From positions 1-64,000 of the forward strand of contig CACYHX010000030.1 in NCBI GenBank assembly GCA_902774365.1: a stretch of 64,000 bases of DNA, read 5' to 3'. The stretch is from an uncultured Bacteroidia bacterium (GTDB lineage Bacteria > Bacteroidota > Bacteroidia > Bacteroidales > F082). The position numbers and the translations under genes are program-made. This document shows positions 60,807 to 64,000 of this stretch, piece after piece. The notes below the pieces were generated by a model. That model was not told where the DNA came from, did no database searches, and saw nothing but the letters and a program-made list of their open reading frames with translations. Positions within the stretch are counted from its first letter, which is position 1, and the number at the start of each line of letters is the position of its first letter.

Positions 60807-62633
60807 ATGAAAAGATGCCTGTGGCTCATAGGATTTGTTTTGTTTGCCGCGTTTTTTGCGAATGCACAAAACGACACGGTCATTTTTTCTGTTCCAGGCG
60901 GGTTTTATGAGGATGTGTTCCAATTGGAATTGTACAATTATTATCCGCAGAACCATATCCGCTATACCACCAATGGCAATCGGCCAACGGCGCAGTCGCC
61001 GCTGTATGAAGGAGCTATGACGTTGGATTACAGCATGTATTCAACATCTGACATTTACACCATTCAAATTTCTCCCGATAACTTGGTTTATATCCCTGAT
61101 TCCGTCCAGCATTGTGTTGTGATTCGTGCTGCCGTTTTCAACGAAAATGATAGCTGTATTAGCAAGGTGATGACCAACAGCTATTTTATTCATGCCTTGG
61201 GCTGTGATACGCATGGTTTGCCTGCCGTTTCGCTTTGTGCCGATTCGCTGGATTTGTTCGGCTTTGAGCAAGGCATTATGGTGCCAGGTGCACTGTTCGA
61301 CCCGCTTGATCCTGAACATACTGGGAATTACTACATACACGATCGGGAATGGGAGCGTTTGGCTCATGTCGAGTTTTATGAAAGTGAAGACAATAGCGGC
61401 ATCAATCAAGATTGTGGGTTGAGGACACATGGCAACATTTCGCGGCGCTATCCTTCGAAAGGGTTGAAGATTTATGCACGTAAGGAGTATGGAAAGAAAA
61501 GGTTCAAATACGATTTCTTCAATGACTCTATCGTAGGAGGTTACAAACATTTGGTATTTAAGCCGTTCGCTTTAGGGTATCCCTTTTCGGGAACACAAGA
61601 CTATACTAGCAATAAGCTGGCTTTGAGACTTGGTTTGCCGTCTTCGAATAGCCGTCCCTTTATCCTTTATCTGAATGGTGAATATTGGGGCGTGTATTTC
61701 CTTCAGGAAAAAATGGATGAGGACTTTTTGGAAGACCATTTTGGAACCAATCCCGACAACTGCAACATCATAGGAGCTTGGTATGGAACCGTGGAATGTG
61801 GCAACAATGTCAACTTCATGCAAATGATGAACTGGTTCCAAAACTTGACTCAGGTGGATGACGAAGCATATCAACACATTTGCGAGTTGATTGACATCGA
61901 CAACTACATTGACTATATGGTGTTTGAGACCTATATTGCCAACTGGGATTGGCCAGGCAATAACATGCGATGTTGGCAAGAAGGCAATGGCAAGTGGAGG
62001 TGGATGTTTTTCGACGGCGATGCCGCTCTCATTTCTAGTGAATGGGACGTTTTTGGCAATGCAGCGGTCTACACTCCACCTGAAACTTGGATCAACTATC
62101 CTAATGCGAAGCTGATATTTGGTAAGCTGCTTGAAAACGAGCAGTTTAAGGAGGAATTTGAGTCAAGAGCGATGGAATTATCCCAAGGATTGTTCAGTTA
62201 TGAAAACACCTTCCCGATACATCATGACATCGTGGAGACATTGCGTCCCAATGTGGAAAGCCACATACATCGTTTCGGGATTCCTGAATCAATGAGTTTA
62301 TGGGATGAGGGAAATGCCATCATCGATAGTTTCCTTTCTCGTCGATTTGAGACTTTTTGGAATGGGTGGGACGTTTTCGTGGGACTGCATCAGTATTCAG
62401 AGGAAATGCCCAGTGTTTATCCCAATCCTTTCTCGGATGAGCTTCACATCAGCATTGATGCCGATTTTGGTGCAGACGAAATCGCCATCTACGACATGAT
62501 GGGTAGAAAAGTGTTCACTCAACATTGTGAAATACATCAAGGACAAAACGACATTGTGTTTCAACCCAATTTGAAAGCAGGCGTCTATGTCCTTAAAATC
62601 GGCGAACTGACCCAGAAAATCGTGAGATATTAG
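60807..62633 (+). CDS. CotH-kinase-like T9SS cargo protein
   Basis: 608 residues with signal peptide (MKRCLWLIGFVLFAAFFANAQ). An N-terminal Ig-like part (IRYTTNGNRPTAQSPLYEG, a chitobiase-C-type fold) is followed by the CotH domain: GLRTHGNISRRYPSKGLKIYARKEYG, LNGEYWGVYFLQEKMDEDFLEDHFG, NWDWPGNNMRCWQEGNGKWRWMFFDGDAAL, the last holding the candidate metal-binding DxD-like set. A T9SS type A domain ends it (PSVYPNPFSDELHIS, GVYVLKIGELTQKIVRY). CotH proteins are atypical protein kinases in spore coats; in secreted Bacteroidota proteins the role is unclear. Confidence 0.87.
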   Translation: MKRCLWLIGFVLFAAFFANAQNDTVIFSVPGGFYEDVFQLELYNYYPQNHIRYTTNGNRPTAQSPLYEGAMTLDYSMYSTSDIYTIQISPDNLVYIPDSVQHCVVIRAAVFNENDSCISKVMTNSYFIHALGCDTHGLPAVSLCADSLDLFGFEQGIMVPGALFDPLDPEHTGNYYIHDREWERLAHVEFYESEDNSGINQDCGLRTHGNISRRYPSKGLKIYARKEYGKKRFKYDFFNDSIVGGYKHLVFKPFALGYPFSGTQDYTSNKLALRLGLPSSNSRPFILYLNGEYWGVYFLQEKMDEDFLEDHFGTNPDNCNIIGAWYGTVECGNNVNFMQMMNWFQNLTQVDDEAYQHICELIDIDNYIDYMVFETYIANWDWPGNNMRCWQEGNGKWRWMFFDGDAALISSEWDVFGNAAVYTPPETWINYPNAKLIFGKLLENEQFKEEFESRAMELSQGLFSYENTFPIHHDIVETLRPNVESHIHRFGIPESMSLWDEGNAIIDSFLSRRFETFWNGWDVFVGLHQYSEEMPSVYPNPFSDELHISIDADFGADEIAIYDMMGRKVFTQHCEIHQGQNDIVFQPNLKAGVYVLKIGELTQKIVRY

Positions 62634-62645
62634 ACAATTGTTTGT

Positions 62646-62694
62646 TTTTATGTAGAAAAAATTATTGCTTTTCCATAATTATTTCTACATAAAA
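62646..62694. other. Long inverted repeat after the CotH gene
   Basis: TTTTATGTAGAAA (62646-62658) and TTTCTACATAAAA (62682-62694) are exact complements; AAATTAT/ATAATTA extends the stem inwards to about 20 bp with a 9-base loop. Lacks a regular GC-rich stem, so the terminator role is uncertain. Confidence 0.55.
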
Positions 62695-62705
62695 GTGATT
62701 GTTTT

Positions 62706-62713
62706 TAATTTTG
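62706..62713 (+). promoter_or_regulatory. TAnnTTTG -7 element for the last gene
   Basis: TAATTTTG, 23 bases before the ATG at 62737. Confidence 0.6.
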
Positions 62714-62736
62714 TACGCTCAAAATCGAACGTAATC

Positions 62737-64000
62737 ATGGAAAAAAGCAACAAAAAATACTGGTGGCTGTTATTGCTACTCTTGGGTTTAATCTTGTTGA
62801 AAACCAATTATTTCCGCCCGATGTCAAACTTCGGTCGCAGTCGAACGGTTACCCTCGATATGGACCTGGACAATGCCGTTTTGGAAGGCATCACCTTGCC
62901 TTCGGTGAATCAGACTAAAGACGGTTCTGGGATGTTTGAGTTCCGCTTTTTCACGCTGTCGAAAAAGTATAAATACTATAAGGTTTACTACCAAAACGAG
63001 AGCTATAAGTTTCCCGACACCTCGGCTTTGGCCAATGAGAACTTCTACGGCAGTTGGGAGGACGTGAGCATCGGCTTCAAGCCTATTGAGCACCACCGCA
63101 CGAAAGACGCTTTCCGTATTGTGGGCAACCCGCGCGACGAAAAGCAATACTATGGCGCCGACCTCTCCGAAAACAGTTTCAGTCCCGAGCATATCCAACA
63201 GGTCATCAACTCCATCCACAACGTGCCGGAATGGTACAACAGCATAGTGGATAAGGCGGAGAAAAACGGTCGAGATGTGGATGAACAACTTTACTTAGAT
63301 GCCCTCTGGGTCATCAGCGATAGCAGGAACAATGGTGACGTGAACCACCGCTGGAAACGCAACCCGCGCGTGGGCGAATACAGCTTTATCTTGGTGCTCT
63401 GCAAGGAAGAAGGCTTGAACGAAATCCCTGATTATGTGCAACATATCGGGCAGACCGACGAAAACGGACAGTTTGTGAACCCTTACGGTTGGTTTGAGAC
63501 GCATCCCTCGAAAAACATCAAGGTCATCCGCTCGAAACGCAAGCTGAAAACACGCGCCGTCATCGCCGTCGACAAGGGCGTGTTCATTGACGAGTCGAAG
63601 GTGAACAATATTGGTTATCATTTGGATACCACCAATTGCCATTGTGGTACGGACGACTCGTTGTATCGCTCAGCCCTCTACGAGCAGTTTTTCAGTTCCA
63701 TCAGCAAGCAATACACCTTGCGCAACATCCCTGTCATTCAAGATGTGGTGGGCGAAAATCCTTATACCCGCGAACAGTACGAAGCCAACCGAAACCGTTT
63801 CGATAGCACAGAGCTGCAGATGAACTGGCCTGTGACGAGCCAAACGCCTTGTCAGACGGTACGCCTTGCCGATGATGGCAGCTACATCTCCCTCATCAAC
63901 CCGGGCAACAACGACTTGAATGACTTGCACAAAGAATCGACGGGCATCCGTACCCGCGTGGGCTTCACCTACGGCAAATTTCGTGGCAAAATCAAGTTCC
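62737..64000 (+). CDS. Membrane-anchored protein of unknown function, possibly ending in a GH16-like domain (partial)
   Basis: 421 codons are visible; the C-terminus is outside. N-terminal anchor KKYWWLLLLLLGLILLK. The first 60-210 residues are beta-rich (TVTLDMDLDNAVLEGITLPSV, FEFRFFTLSKKYKYYKVYY). Residues 250-330 include TDENGQFVNPYGWFETHPSK and TTNCHCGTDDSLYRSALYEQFF. The last residues, GIRTRVGFTYGKFRGKIKF, look like the YGKFxxxIK segment of GH16 laminarinase-type domains. That call rests on only a few residues. I do not recognise the N-terminal half. Confidence 0.6.
   Translation, partial: MEKSNKKYWWLLLLLLGLILLKTNYFRPMSNFGRSRTVTLDMDLDNAVLEGITLPSVNQTKDGSGMFEFRFFTLSKKYKYYKVYYQNESYKFPDTSALANENFYGSWEDVSIGFKPIEHHRTKDAFRIVGNPRDEKQYYGADLSENSFSPEHIQQVINSIHNVPEWYNSIVDKAEKNGRDVDEQLYLDALWVISDSRNNGDVNHRWKRNPRVGEYSFILVLCKEEGLNEIPDYVQHIGQTDENGQFVNPYGWFETHPSKNIKVIRSKRKLKTRAVIAVDKGVFIDESKVNNIGYHLDTTNCHCGTDDSLYRSALYEQFFSSISKQYTLRNIPVIQDVVGENPYTREQYEANRNRFDSTELQMNWPVTSQTPCQTVRLADDGSYISLINPGNNDLNDLHKESTGIRTRVGFTYGKFRGKIKF

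Overview
The window is a chromosomal segment of a member of the Bacteroidota, most likely an uncultured gut- or rumen-type Bacteroidales. The evidence is agreement of several signals: the phylum promoter element TAnnTTTG in front of nearly every transcription unit, type IX secretion (T9SS) C-terminal domains, a GldH lipoprotein, two S46 dipeptidyl-peptidases, a RicT/PSP1 protein, a class II dimeric-type glycyl-tRNA synthetase and the small subunit of methylmalonyl-CoA mutase. Genes are dense, on both strands, and no intergenic gap exceeds about 275 bases. No prophage, plasmid, CRISPR array or rRNA operon is visible.

Layout. 1-2.1 kb: methylmalonyl-CoA mutase small subunit (cut by the window edge) divergent from methionine aminopeptidase. 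2.1-2.9 kb: a REP-associated tyrosine transposase (RAYT) flanked by, and containing, its own palindromic repeats. 2.9-8.5 kb: a tightly coupled four-gene envelope operon (LysM/transglycosylase-like protein, two SGNH hydrolases, an MBOAT O-acyltransferase), a candidate peptidoglycan or glycan O-acetylation system. 8.6-18.3 kb: MATE exporter, a secreted unknown, a DPP11-type S46 peptidase, tRNA-Arg, exonuclease III, ClC channel, TadA-like deaminase, an omega-amidase-like nitrilase and a zinc-ribbon membrane protein. 18.3-26.2 kb: a TPR membrane regulator behind two very large T9SS cargo proteins with a shared C-terminal third, then a lipoprotein. 26.2-36.6 kb: glycyl-tRNA synthetase (apparently broken near its start), L,D-transpeptidase, glycosyltransferase, Ig-like lipoprotein, HicAB, glutaminyl-tRNA synthetase, OstA-like protein, phosphoglycerate mutase. 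36.8-46.8 kb: BamA/TamA-like barrel, MntP, tRNA-Pro, U32 protein, PHP phosphatase, a DUF4160/DUF2442 pair, a small HTH protein and lipoprotein, PurC, PhoH, SAM hydrolase-like protein, PAP2. 46.8-51.8 kb: cell-envelope operon ricT-gldH-pbp1A-obgE. 51.9-58.2 kb: LemA, GlmS, tRNA-Leu, Prs, L25, Pth, RlmL-like methyltransferase. 58.4-64 kb: a DPP7-type S46 peptidase (frameshifted), a T9SS CotH protein, and the start of a large membrane-anchored protein that may enter a GH16-like domain.

The most unusual property is the number and placement of palindromic repeats. At least six families are present. Two of them lie inside reading frames of unrelated proteins (RAYT, PhoH, two T9SS proteins, a LysM protein, a PHP phosphatase) without breaking the frame, so the same short peptides ([24 protein letters not shown]) recur in unrelated products. 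Two conserved genes (glyS and the second S46 gene) each lack a stretch near the N-terminus estimated at about 30 codons and change frame there; this is either real decay or an assembly error and should be checked before using those two protein sequences.
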